From Scleroderma bovista (lineage: Eukaryota > Basidiomycota > Agaricomycetes > Boletales > Sclerodermataceae): a stretch of 64,000 bases of DNA. The number at the start of each line of letters is the position of its first letter. Positions within the stretch are counted from its first letter, which is position 1. The notes below the pieces were generated by a model. It saw only the letters and a list, made by a program, of their open reading frames with translations. It was not told the DNA's origin and ran no database searches. The translations under genes and the position numbers were made by a program. Below are positions 47,831 through 58,745 of this stretch, one piece after another. The stretch covers positions 173,289 to 237,288 of the forward strand of contig JAYMGJ010000281.1 of NCBI GenBank assembly GCA_037178675.1, in the 5' to 3' direction.

Positions 47831-50800
47831 ATGAGTGAGATATTCAAATGTGGGGTACCTTGTAACCGTTCTTTCTTCTCATCTCGGGGCTTGTCGCACC
47901 ATCGCCGAAGTTGCCAGGTTTACATTCGCAGAAGGATGGAGATTTTCGATACTCGGATTGAACTAAATCGATCCAACCGCATTTTGGAACGACCTGCGAA
48001 GAGAGCTAGAGTCTCATCAATAGATGCTAATGACTTGGTGCGCCCTTTAGACTTGTCAAGGTTCGTTTGATCCTCACTCTGCCATATGATATAGGTAACC
48101 TCTATCGAGGCGAGAGCCGGAATTTCATCGATGGGTGCCAATCACTCGGTGCGTCCTTATAAACTTATCAGGCTTTGTCTGATCCTCACTCTGCATATGA
48201 TATAGCTAACATCCTTCGAGGCGAGAGCCGGAGTTTCATCGATGGGTGCCAATGACTCGGTACGTTCTTTAAACTTGTCAGGTATTGTTTGATTCTCACT
48301 CATATGATATAGCTAATGTCCATCGAGGAAAATGTCGTCCTTACCTTAGCACATGTTTCATCACAGAACCCTGTTGTCTTAGCACGGGCTACACCAGATA
48401 CTACGCCAACCCAACCTGTAGAATCTGCACCTCCATCCATCGGCGTTTCTTTTACTACACCAGTCTCCGCACCGGTCGAGTCCACCGAACGTGCACCCAT
48501 TGTTGGCACTGATGATTTTCGGCCTTCAGTGGTTGATACACAGAGTCAACCTCGAACGCGCCGTTTGCCTCGCCGCTATCGAGACGAACTCCCAGAATCA
48601 ACATCAGCTGCAGTTCCCACCACCACTGTAGATCAGCCTTCCCTCCCCCGCCGAGTAATTCTTCACGTTTTTGACTCATTCCGAACTGCATTTAATACTT
48701 TTGGCATCGCTCGTGATTATCGCCATCGCCCCTCATATGATCCCGACTCGTTCCTTTCGATTAGCGACTTATCCGCCACGCCAAGGGTCAGTAGCCATGA
48801 ATTTGGCTCGGTTGGACCCGAAGGCTGCGAGGACCTTTATGGGCCTTCGGGAGGTCGTGCACCTCCATGGCCTTGGGCGAACATGTCAATCTGGCGGTTG
48901 ATGTCATGGCAGCTGACAGGAAGTAACCAGAAATCGAATGCTGAATTAACTCGTCTTGTCAAGGAAGTCATACGGGCTCCTGATTTCAAGATAGCGGATC
49001 TGGCCGAATTCAATACATCGAGGCGACTGGACAACGAAGGCACCGGAGTCGCGGATGTAGCTGGCGCTTTTAGCCGTGATGGCTGGAAGGAAGCGAAACC
49101 GGAGATTTCAATCCCCATTCGAGAAAAACAGAAAGAAGATTGTGGACGTTCATTTGCAATCCCTGGTCTCATGTACCGGTCTTTGGTGTCAGTCATCCAG
49201 ACTGCCTTCTCTGAGCCCGTATCCCAATGGTTTCATTTTACCCCTTTCAAACGTATCTGGAAATCTGCTTCTGGGAGGGAGCAACGTGTGTTTGATGAAC
49301 TATATTCGACCGATGCATGGAATAAAGCACACGACGAAATACAAAAGCAGAAGAGGACGGACAACTGTCAACTGGAGAGAGTAGTGGCAGGTTTGATGTT
49401 TTGGTCCGATTCAACGCATCTAGCCCAGTTCGGCCATTCGAGTGCATGGCCCATATATCTCTTCTTTGGAAATTTGTCGAAATACATCCGCGCTTCTCCT
49501 ACTCCTGGTGTATGTCACCCAATCGCATTTATTCCTCCAGTAAGTGCTCTGCTATGTCTTTCCGTGTCTTGCAGTTCATAATGGAACATAGTTACCGCCA
49601 TCGCTCACCCATTTTGTGAAGCAGCAAAAAAGCTGCTCAGATCTTTTGGCACACTGCAAACGGGAGTTGTTTCATGCTGTTTGGAACATTCTTTTAGACG
49701 ATGATTTCATTGAAGCTTACAAGAATGGCATGGTAGTCAAGTGCTTTGACGGTATTTACCGGCGTATTTACCCAAGGATCTTCACCTACTCCGCTGATTA
49801 TCCCGAGAAGTGAGTGACACTGATCTAGCTGTTGGTCATTTTTTGTGATATAGACTTCAGGGTGTTACTCGCAACTATTCGCGACAAAGGCTATTGTCCG
49901 TGTCCACGGTGCATAATTCCGAAATCAAAATTCTCACAAGTGGGGTGGTGGAATGACATTAAAGCTCGAGTTTCGCAGGCTCGTACCTACATGCAAGATA
50001 AAATTGTTACTGCGAGGGATGCAATATATCGGCTTGGCGCTCCGATTAAAGGCGCTGCTGTCGAGCGCCTACTAAAAGATTGCTCACTGGTCCCAACACT
50101 GGTAAGTCTTTGTGGAGTTCTAGAAGATAGAAGATAGTAAGCTTACATATCAAAAGAATGCGTTCACAGAACGTCTGTCTCCCCTTGGTTTCGAGTTATT
50201 CCCGATCATTGTCGTTGACTTTATGCACGAGTTTGAATTGGGCATATTAAAGAATGTGTTCAAGCAACTTGCCCGAATCTTACATGCTATAGCCCCAGCC
50301 AACATTGCGAGGTTGAATGAACGGTACGTGTACCTTTGTACATTGTCAACAAACTCAAGAGAAGCATCATATACAGATATTCGGCAGTGCCTCCATTTGG
50401 TATAGATGCCATACGTCGTTTCCCTCCAGACGCTGCGGAGATGACGCAAAAAACTGCACGTCACTTTGAAGATATGCTTCAGGTGACAACGTTCCCAGTC
50501 AAAGTTGATTTTCTACTTACGTGGTACAGTGCGCGATCCCCGTGTTTGACGGCCTTTTTCCAGATGAACACGATGCCTCAATCCGAATACTTCTATTTCG
50601 TCTTGCAGAGTGGCATGCCTTGGCAAAACTCCGAATTCACACTGAAGACTCGCTTGAGCTTCTCGAGCTATCGCTGAAGCAGCTTACCAAGAAACTCCGA
50701 CGATTTGTGAAGGTAACTTGCGCAGTCTTCGAGACAAAGGAGTTACCTGTCGAAGCAGCAGCACGGCGGCGGCGGGGGGGGGGGGACGCAAGAAAAGAAC

Positions 50801-52214
50801 CTGAACAGCCCTCGTCCCAAGAGCTTGAACTTGCTCACGTACAAGTTCCATGCCCTAGGCGACTATGTTCAAACCATCCGGCTATTCGGGACGACCGATT
50901 CCTATACAACACAAATTGTAAGTACAATTCACACTGAAGTATCGAGTGGCAGTAGTTTAACACCATGATCAGGGTGAACTTTCACATTGTCTGATCAAAA
51001 AATTCTATGGATTTACGAATAAAAAACATGTCTCGAAGGACCTCGCCAAGCAACAACGATGCTTCACGCACGTTCAGCGGCAGACGCAACTTGACAATCC
51101 ACCGGAGTTTGAGGTTTCAGATATGGATATCATACCTCATCATATACTCTCTAGTAGACGCAGAAACGTCGTAAATCTGAGACAGCTTCTTTTTGACCTC
51201 CATGCACAGAACGACCCAGCCATCAAAGTGAGTAAACCACTCAAAACCACGAGTCAATTTTCTGAATACTATCTTTACAGCATGACTTCGTTCACAAATT
51301 AAAGGATCATCTCCTCTCACGATTACATCAGGACGACTATAACGACGATGAACGCCAGTTTAGTGCGCTTGAACGCAACAACCTCCGTTTTGTCAATAAC
51401 CTGAATACCGTCACCGAGTCGAAGATCTTTCGCGTAAACTACACATCCTATGATATCCGCCGTCAACAGGACTTCATGCGGCCAGGCTCTGGGTGTACCG
51501 TTATGATGCTCTCAAGGGAAGATGGGCCAGATGCACACCCATTTTGGTATGCTCAGGTCCTTCGCGCATTCCAAATCCCAATCGTCCATGTTGCACCGAA
51601 TGCCCACGATCGCTCTCAGAAAATAATGGAAGTTCTTTGGGTTCGTTGGCTTGGCGTGGAGCCAGGATATCGCTGGGGATTTAAAGCAGCCCGCCTACCT
51701 AAGGTTGGATTTGTCCCTGACACTGATGACGATGCATTTGGATTTCTAGATCCCTCCCTTGTCATGCGTGGATGCCATCTCATTCCGGCGTTTTCTGAGG
51801 GTCGAACAGATACTCTTCTGAGATGTGGGGAGTCGTGTGTAAGGAAACCAGGAGAAAGTGACGACTGGCGTACATTTTATGTCAATATGTATGTCTATTC
51901 CCTTGATTTCTTCTACTTAATTTGACGTTGTTAGCTTTGCGGATCGAGATATGTTTACTCGTTTTGCAGGGATCGGCGTCGGTCATAAGCCGCAGTATGA
52001 TATACCAACTTCAATTGAGTGTTTCGACGAGGATGGAGTCGAAGATGAATTTGACGACATGTTTCATGCTGGTGAAAAGCCGGACGGTACCAACTCAGAT
52101 GTTGATTTAGATGGGGACAGCGATGCTGATTCCGGGTCCACATCTTATGATGATAACGATCGTGAGCTGGATGGTTCTGATGGGAGTGGTAACGAATCAG
52201 GCTTTGAGTTCTAA
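47831..52214 (+). CDS. Plavaka-type transposase 2, nearly intact
   Basis: Twelve exons on the plus strand: 47831-48037, 48095-48148, 48206-48259, 48313-49539, 49592-49809, 49861-50101, 50157-50323, 50377-50482, 50530-50917, 50973-51227, 51282-51888, 51935-52214; all GT-AG, phases consistent. Blocks: N-terminal zinc finger (FKCGVPCNRSFFSSRGLSHH), RRLPRRYRDELPE, GLMFWSDSTHLAQFG, CKRELFHAVWNILLDDDF, IFTYSADYPEKVLLATIRDK, CPCPRC, VVDFMHEFELGILKNVF, LNLLTYKFHALGDYVQTIR, DPSLVMRGCHLIPAFSEGRT, VNIFADRDMFTRF, and an acidic tail. One fault: in exon 9 a 12-G run (50774-50785) shifts the frame; with 11 G the frame runs on into the conserved block. It could be a real mutation or a homopolymer error. No relation of orientation or sequence suggests it comes from Plavaka 1. 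Confidence 0.82.
48038..48312 (+). repeat. Tandem duplication of a 54-nt exon with its intron
   Basis: Units of about 111 bp, 48038-48148 and 48149-48259, with a third partial copy continuing to 48312. Each has an intron (GTGCG or GTACG donor, ATATGATATAG acceptor) followed by a 54-nt exon encoding TSxEARAGxSSMGANxS. The end of exon 1 (ARVSSIDANDL) is itself homologous, so three in-phase versions of the same peptide exist in tandem. Confidence 0.8.
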
Positions 52215-53474
52215 ATACTTGTATGCTGTGTACTGTAGTACTTGCTTGGTTTATCTTAAACTTTGACTGGGTGTTTCCAGGTAGCTCTCAAGAATATCTG
52301 GTGGAAGGCAAGTGGAAGGGATGATAAGTTTGTGAGTAGGCAGATGAACAACAGGCCCACAACCAACACAGATTGCACTGGCTCGCAGTTGTTTGCCTCT
52401 TTCAATGCACATCACATGGCTCGTGATCGGAGAGACAGAGAATTCTATATTTAAATATTACTAGTAAACAGGTGTGCTACGATGCGGTACCAAAAGCCCA
52501 TAGGAGGATACCATATCATATAAACCAAAGTACTGATTCGTAGAAAATAAAGGCTTCTAAGAAATGTGAAAGGCGAAGGACATGTGGAGTGGGAAGAGAG
52601 AGAGAGAGAGAGAACGAAAGAAAACGAGAGAGAAGAGGGGTAGATTATCTCCTGAGCACGTGATCGCTGCAAACTTGTATACGCTAGCAGACGGCCATCA
52701 ACGTAGATTTGTAGGTCATCCTTGTGATGTCAGTGAAGTGGTAAGTCGGTATATGAAACCAAGTACGACCACGGAACGACGGCGGTAGATTCGAAGGCAG
52801 TGTGAGCGAATCTGTATCTAGAACAATTTTAGTTCAATACGCTTCATCAAACGAGATATATTTACATGTCCACGATTCTCCCGCCACAAGGGAGAGATTG
52901 ACCGCAAGCATCGAAGGCTACACTTCGAAAGTCGGCAATGGCATCTCAGGATCCACGTCCTCCTGAGACCCCCATTCGCCGCCGCCCCGGCACAGACGAG
53001 CTCGACGGAGAAAGTAACGAAAGTAGCTGCTGGTCAACGACGACGCCCGACTATGCGTCCGGCGACGCTCCTGCACGCGTTGGCGAGAAGTGATATCCAT
53101 GCTGCCGCCCCCACGATCAGGCATTTGAGCCAGATCAAGTGTACAGCTGTGAGTCCGGTTTGAACGTAGGAGGGTGGCGGGAAGCGTCGCTCAGCGGGGG
53201 TGAACGTGGGACGACGGGCGAACCGGAATAAGGTGCACCAGGAGACTCAGCTATCGGGTCCAGAGCCAACGAAAACGTGGATGTCGAGAAGCTGGCTTGT
53301 CGGCGGTGGGAAACGTTGACGAGAACACGGTCAACGGCAACGGAGGGAGTCGACTTTCAAAGATCGCAGTGCTTGACCTACCGAGAACGAGAGGTGGAAG
53401 CCTAGTATCTGCTCTTGCCCGTTACGTGATGAGAACATCCACGGCATCTGCCGACGACTTCACTTCAATCCACC
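52215..53474. other. Intergenic with GA microsatellite
   Basis: A (GA)n run at about 52598-52612. A 68-codon minus frame (52918-53124, MPDRGGGSMDITSRQR) lies divergently to the SPT6 fragment; Arg/Ser-rich and not recognised. Confidence 0.4.
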
Positions 53475-54717
53475 ATGTCGTCTGTCGAACCCGTCGAGAA
53501 AGCCATCGATGAAGACGAACCGATGAATCTTAATGAGGAGAAGGAGGATGGCTATGCAACCATGGCAGACCGCGCCGGTGGGACAGACGACAGCTCAGAA
53601 GAAGGCGAAGCGAAAGCGGCGGCATTGCAGACGTGGTAAGCAGCATAACGTCTTTAGGGAACCACAGTTCGAACGTGTTATAGAGGAGGATAATGACGCT
53701 CTTACTTGGAGCTTCTCGAGAAACACAGGTGCCTTGTCTTCTAGGACAAAACAGGTTATAGAGTCCTGTGAAGATGGCCTAGACGATTATGAGGACTTGC
53801 CTCAGGTTTAGGACATTCAACGCATCTGGGATGGCGAACGGGCCGGGCATGTCCAAGAGGATGAAGAAGACATGGATGACTTCATGGACTAGGAGGAATA
53901 GGTATGGATGAATAAGAGCGTGAGGAGAGGCGGCGCGAAATGAAAAAAAAAGGAGAGACAACGTAAGAGGGCCATGGGTAATCGTCCCGAGTTGTCTGGA
54001 ATCAATGCCAAGTAAGTCCGGCATGTCTATTCAGCAGTATCCGTCTCACCCTTTTTAACTCAGCGCCTAGGAAGAAATCCACGAGGTCTTCGGCGATGGT
54101 CATGAATATGATTGGGCATTGGTTGGTGATGACGAAACGGAACCATATGAAGACATTCAGAAACCCAGGATGAAATATCAGGATGTAAGCACATTATCGT
54201 TATGTGTCTTTGAGAATAGCTGACTTATCAATTGTGGATGTATTTGAACCATCAGAGATCCGTGCCTGAATGCTGACAGAAGACGATGATCTTATTCGTG
54301 TTCAAGATATCCCTGAACGTACGCAATTGGCCACATCGTTGTTATCGCAGTCTTCGACCCTCTCACCTCATCAAAGCCTCACTGAATTGGATGTCGATGA
54401 TGTGGCTACATGGGTCACCTCCCGGCTATCTGCGCGAAAGACCAGAGAATTTTTCTCTCCAACTGGACCGTACAATGCATACTGTGAAGGTCTGTTTTTA
54501 GCGGCCTCCTATGGTCTTCGCTTCCTATTCATTTACGAGTTCGAGGTTCCCTATATCTGGACTCATAGGCGGGATTACATATCATATTTCAATCCTCAAG
54601 AAATCCACATATCGAACTTATTCGCCTTGCGCTGGGCCAGAAATATCACTCGCTCCTAGAACAGCGCAATGCTCTCCGTTGCATACACTCGTTTGAAAGT
54701 TGTGGACGAGTACTTTA
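53475..54717 (+). pseudogene. SPT6: Truncated SPT6 pseudogene (N-terminal part)
   Basis: SPT6 is a nuclear histone chaperone and transcription elongation factor. This copy begins MSSVEPVEKAIDEDEP and keeps the acidic/basic N-terminus (DDSSEEGE, KRKRRHCRRGK), then DLPQ/DIQRIWD, MGNRPELSGINAK, EIHEVFGDGHEYDWALVGDD, KPRMKYQD, MLTEDDDLIRVQDIPERTQL, FEVPYIWTHRRDYISYFNPQ and LLEQRNALRC up to about 54717. Introns (for example 54012-54062) are retained, so it arose from DNA, not from mRNA. In-frame stops interrupt it: TAG 53809, TAG 53890, TAG 54068, TGA 54267, plus frameshifts near 53600 and 54600. The remaining two thirds (S1, SH2 parts) are absent. The functional gene must be elsewhere. Confidence 0.82.
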
Positions 54718-57229
54718 GTCTCTATTTCTACCCAGCTTCCCGGCGTGCTCAATTCTCCTGCTGACATGTGTAGGGAGGATCACAGACTTCTTACGCCACC
54801 GCCGGCCTTGCTACTCCTTTCTCTGGATCTCCCAGAACCCGATGCGGATGTAGACGCGGACAGCAACAATACGGAAGGGTTAGAGTTCGACTTCAATGAT
54901 GATGAACGTTGCGGATGCCTGTCTGAATTGTCGCCCCAGTCTGCTGACGCTGACCTCCCCCATTTCATTGCTATGGATCCGCAGGGTCTTTCTAGCTATG
55001 CACATCCTCGGCTAGCTTTCCATCAAGCTCACCACCAGATTCTAGACACACCCGGCAGCCCTTCACAGACAAGGACTTTACTACTGACACAGTTTGTGCT
55101 GCTGGCATTGTGACTATTAATGATTCACCTTTCATACTCCACAGTGAACCCACATCGCTTCAAGGACCGACAACACATCACCGCCCCCATACTCACAACA
55201 TACACCGTTGGTTGCCTTATGATGACAATTTCATGTCTGCGCCGTTGGCGCCGTTTTCGTTATTGGGCGATCACAATCCTGACGTTCAGGAGGCTCGTCC
55301 CTTCCAAATCCCCTAGTCAGCTATTACTGGGTCTTCCGGGTGTAGACACTGACGATGGCCTTTTTCTCATCGAATACGCCATTGCCTCATCATCACCTGT
55401 ATCCAAAGCCGACAATTTACCGCTTGAATTACCTTCAAAATCTTTGTTACTCATCGGCGACCCACAAGAGGTGTCTTGTGTCTGCTCTTCCGACTTGCCA
55501 ACGGAGGGCTCTCACCTATTCGATACTATATATGCGAGCCACTCGACCCAGCGAGTGTCAAGCCTAACGAATCATGCGATAAATTTCATGCTTTTTATAT
55601 GAATAAAATTGCTAATCATCATGTGTTCGTGCATACTAGTCACAAGTGTGAATTTGTTCAACTTCAATTCCCATTTTCTCGTGCGTTGCACATTTCCCGC
55701 CCCCAGACTTTTCATTTCTCACACCCATACAGAACACCACTATCCTTTACAAGCATTTGTGAGTCGCTCAGAATGCTTTTATTTGTATAATTAATGCAAT
55801 TCTTAGTGAATGGCCAGGAAACATGGACCTCATGCAGTCACAAACGGCTGCGATCGAGTTGGTACCGATCATGCGGTAATCGAAGGATCAGCCGAGACAA
55901 ACGGTGCGTACCTCCATTTATTTGCATTTGCATGTACTAAACGTGACATTCCATAGTCTGCTATGCGCAAACCGACGACGATCTAACGGAAACGGAAGAT
56001 ATTTGTCCTACTGTGACAGTGGCTCTCCTCTCGCTCGGTTTATTCATTCTTTTTTGGGGGTTCCGATTTTGTATGCGGCACCTGCGATGCTCTATGCAGT
56101 ACCTTCGAAATGTACTCTTTTGACTTTTTGACTTTGTAACAATTATGACTTTTAGTTAACCCTTGTTTCAACTTTGAAAGGTTACCTCGCTTGGCAAGGT
56201 CCTCTGCACATTTTGATAAGTCCACATTGATTGTGTTGTGCTAGCTCGCCCAAAGAACGTTCTCGCTATCATATCTATTCCTACATCCTCCACCTGCCCA
56301 AAGGCAAATATTTGACCTGCTGCCTCAACAGACTCGTTCTCAGGCATGAATACGCCGATACTATCAACACTAATTGCCTTCCATCGATCTGGACACCTGG
56401 GCAATTCAACTTCAGAATGCACTCCGCGTTCTCGACTTTGAGAGTTCGTCGTGAGTTGTGCCCAAATAGGCAATATAGGAAATGAGCTCTCTGCACGAAA
56501 TGTAGCCTAGTTGATATGTTGTGAGCACAGCCTTCCATGGCCATATATAGAACATGTCTATTTTATATTATTTGAAGATGACTGTATGGTCTTATCATAC
56601 ACCTACTATGAAAGTATCTATATGTCAGATCCTTCTGTCTGTTGATCATGTTGAAAATGTACTTTCCTATTCCACCATGCACCATACTATGCAAGCTGAT
56701 AGTCATTGCCTCTGCAAGAGTGATCTACCCCAGGAACTACAATATTTATGTACAGTTATTGGTCAATACAAACTTTGCAGTCTTGTCTAACACTGTATCA
56801 TAGGGGGAGAAATTGATAATGGCCATATAATTATCTTTTCACAAATTGCATTATGTCAGTCATGCTGAATCGGACAGCTGTTGGTAACTTAATGACATGG
56901 ATCATATAATGTCAATTAATTATTTTTTCACGAGTTGCATTATGTCAGTCATGCTGAATTAGATAGCTGTTGGTAACTTAATGACAAGATCGTATATCAG
57001 TATGTCATGAGGCTGAATATATGATATATATGATCAAGTTATTTGTTTTGTAATCATAGCTTATCATGGATCGACGGTCCCCGTGATGCAGTGAAGTGGT
57101 GACGCTCGCAGATAAAGTTGATCATGGCGGGCATCCTGACATGACACTCACTTTCCAAACAACCTTTCAAGACATCTTGACAGAGTCTATTCCATATACT
57201 AAAAACACCAGAAGAACAGTATGACCCCT
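54718..57229. other. Unassigned open frames and a tandem repeat
   Basis: Plus-strand frames at 54700-55113 (DLPEPDADVDADSNNTEG ...) and 55120-55602 (LLLGLPGVDTDDGLFLIEYA ...) read as possible protein but match nothing I know; they may be another captured fragment joined to the SPT6 remnant. At 56825-56990 there is an imperfect 80-90-bp tandem duplication around GCATTATGTCAGTCATGCTG. No gene is supported. Confidence 0.35.
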
Positions 57230-58685
57230 TCATGCCAGCACAGGCCGATACCGCTCAAGCGGATGACCATACAACTCGACCATCTTGGAGCAATGTGTCG
57301 CTGCATCTGCCCATATCCGCTCAACCCTCTGGTCCCGAGCGAGCCACTGCTGCTGATCCAGGAAAACAGGGTAATACCGTCGAGGACGAGCAGAGGGGAG
57401 AGCAGAACGGGTGGGTGTGGCAGCGACAGCTGACTTCGCCGGGGAGCCTACATTCATGGTGGATGTTGACGGGCGCAGGGTGCGGGGACGTCTTGGTGTG
57501 GATGGATCAGCATCATCGGGGGTAGTATGTGTATTGAGTAAACGAGGCAAGGAAGGAACAGGTTGAAGCGGCCTAGCTGGACTAGAAACATGTGAAGCTT
57601 GGCCGGTTATTGCTGCGTGGAACGCCGCCATAGCTGCATCTTCGTCTGTAGCCCTCGTTGTGCGTTTCCTAGGGGAGATAGCCGTACCCTGACCAGCAAC
57701 ATTGGCAAGAGAGTCTATCCTGCGCTTTTTGGTGGGCGTTGCAGGGAAGGACGTATCGTCGTCCATGTCATCGGGTATTGACTGGGAGAAAACGACAGCG
57801 CGCTTCCGAGAAGGGGTCTTAGATGGCGTTAGCTCTTGCTCGCGTGACTTTCCCTTCATTGCAGACTTGGTCGGTGATTTTTTAAGGGAAGCTTGTAATT
57901 GAAGGCGGGTATTCGGATAAGACTTTGAAGGAGTCGCCGATGAGCTGGTCGACTGATGGGGGAGGGCAGAGCGGATGCGGTCTGCGATATCACCACAGTG
58001 CAGGTCGAGAGTGTTCGTGATGCTCTTGAGGGTTTGCAAGGGTACATTGTAGTCTGCACAGATTTCCTTGTTTGCCACGGAGTGCTGGCAATCATTCAAT
58101 GAATGCACGCAAACAGACAGAACGACAGGAAAACGCACCTGCATCAGGTCGCACACCCAGGAAAACACCGCACATTTCACCGAAGTAGTACCATGGCGGT
58201 CCTTCAGCATCACCGCACCTGGCAGCGCCTCCTCCGCCTCCTCCATCCATTCTACCGCGTCTAACGCGTCCTGTGAGACATGAGACGCGACAAGACTCTG
58301 GAATGTCACGCTTTCAGATGCGCCACGGTGCTCCTGGTCGTCATCGTCGAACTGAATAGCTTTGCGCACTTTCTTGAGGATATCCTCGAACACGCGTCGC
58401 TGGACGCATGCGGAGACGGCAGCGGTTTTGAGAGTGACCTCGTTCGTTCCAAGCCTGTCGTTAACGCATGCTCGAGTGGGGGTCAACGATAAATAGTCAG
58501 AAATACACGCACTGCTCAGAGGCGAGGTATGCCGCGACAGCAGGGAGGGAGGCAGTGTTGCCAGCAAAGCCTGTGCCGTGGCCTGTGCGTAATGAGGAAA
58601 GGTTTAGGATGGATTTGGCTCGCTCGAAGGTTTCTTGTGTCAAGCAGAGGCCTTTGAGCTGTTGTTGGTAGAGAGCGGACGCCAT
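57230..58685 (-). CDS. ORC6: Origin recognition complex subunit 6
   Basis: Exons 58685-58513, 58454-58139 and 58084-57230, all GT-AG. The N-terminal cyclin-like fold is shown by LCLTQETFERAKSILNLSSL, TASLPAVAAYLASEQ and LGTNEVTLKTAAVSACVQRR, which match ORC6 (PF05460); the second domain includes ESVTFQSLVASHVSQDAL, SVKCAVFSWVCDLMQ and NKEICADYNVPLQTLKSI. Then follows a long disordered Ser/Pro/Thr-Pro-rich region with many CDK-like sites (TPSKTPSRKR, PATPTKKRR), and a conserved C-terminus ending ERYRPVLA. ORC6 loads MCM at replication origins in the nucleus. Start MASALYQQQLK chosen by fit; an in-frame ATG at 58742 is possible. It lies immediately inside the right arm of the inverted duplication. 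Confidence 0.82.
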
Positions 58686-58745
58686 AGGTAGACTCTGAAT
58701 CTCTTCGTGAGAGGGGCTGATTGTGAGACTTTTTATAAGCAAGTA

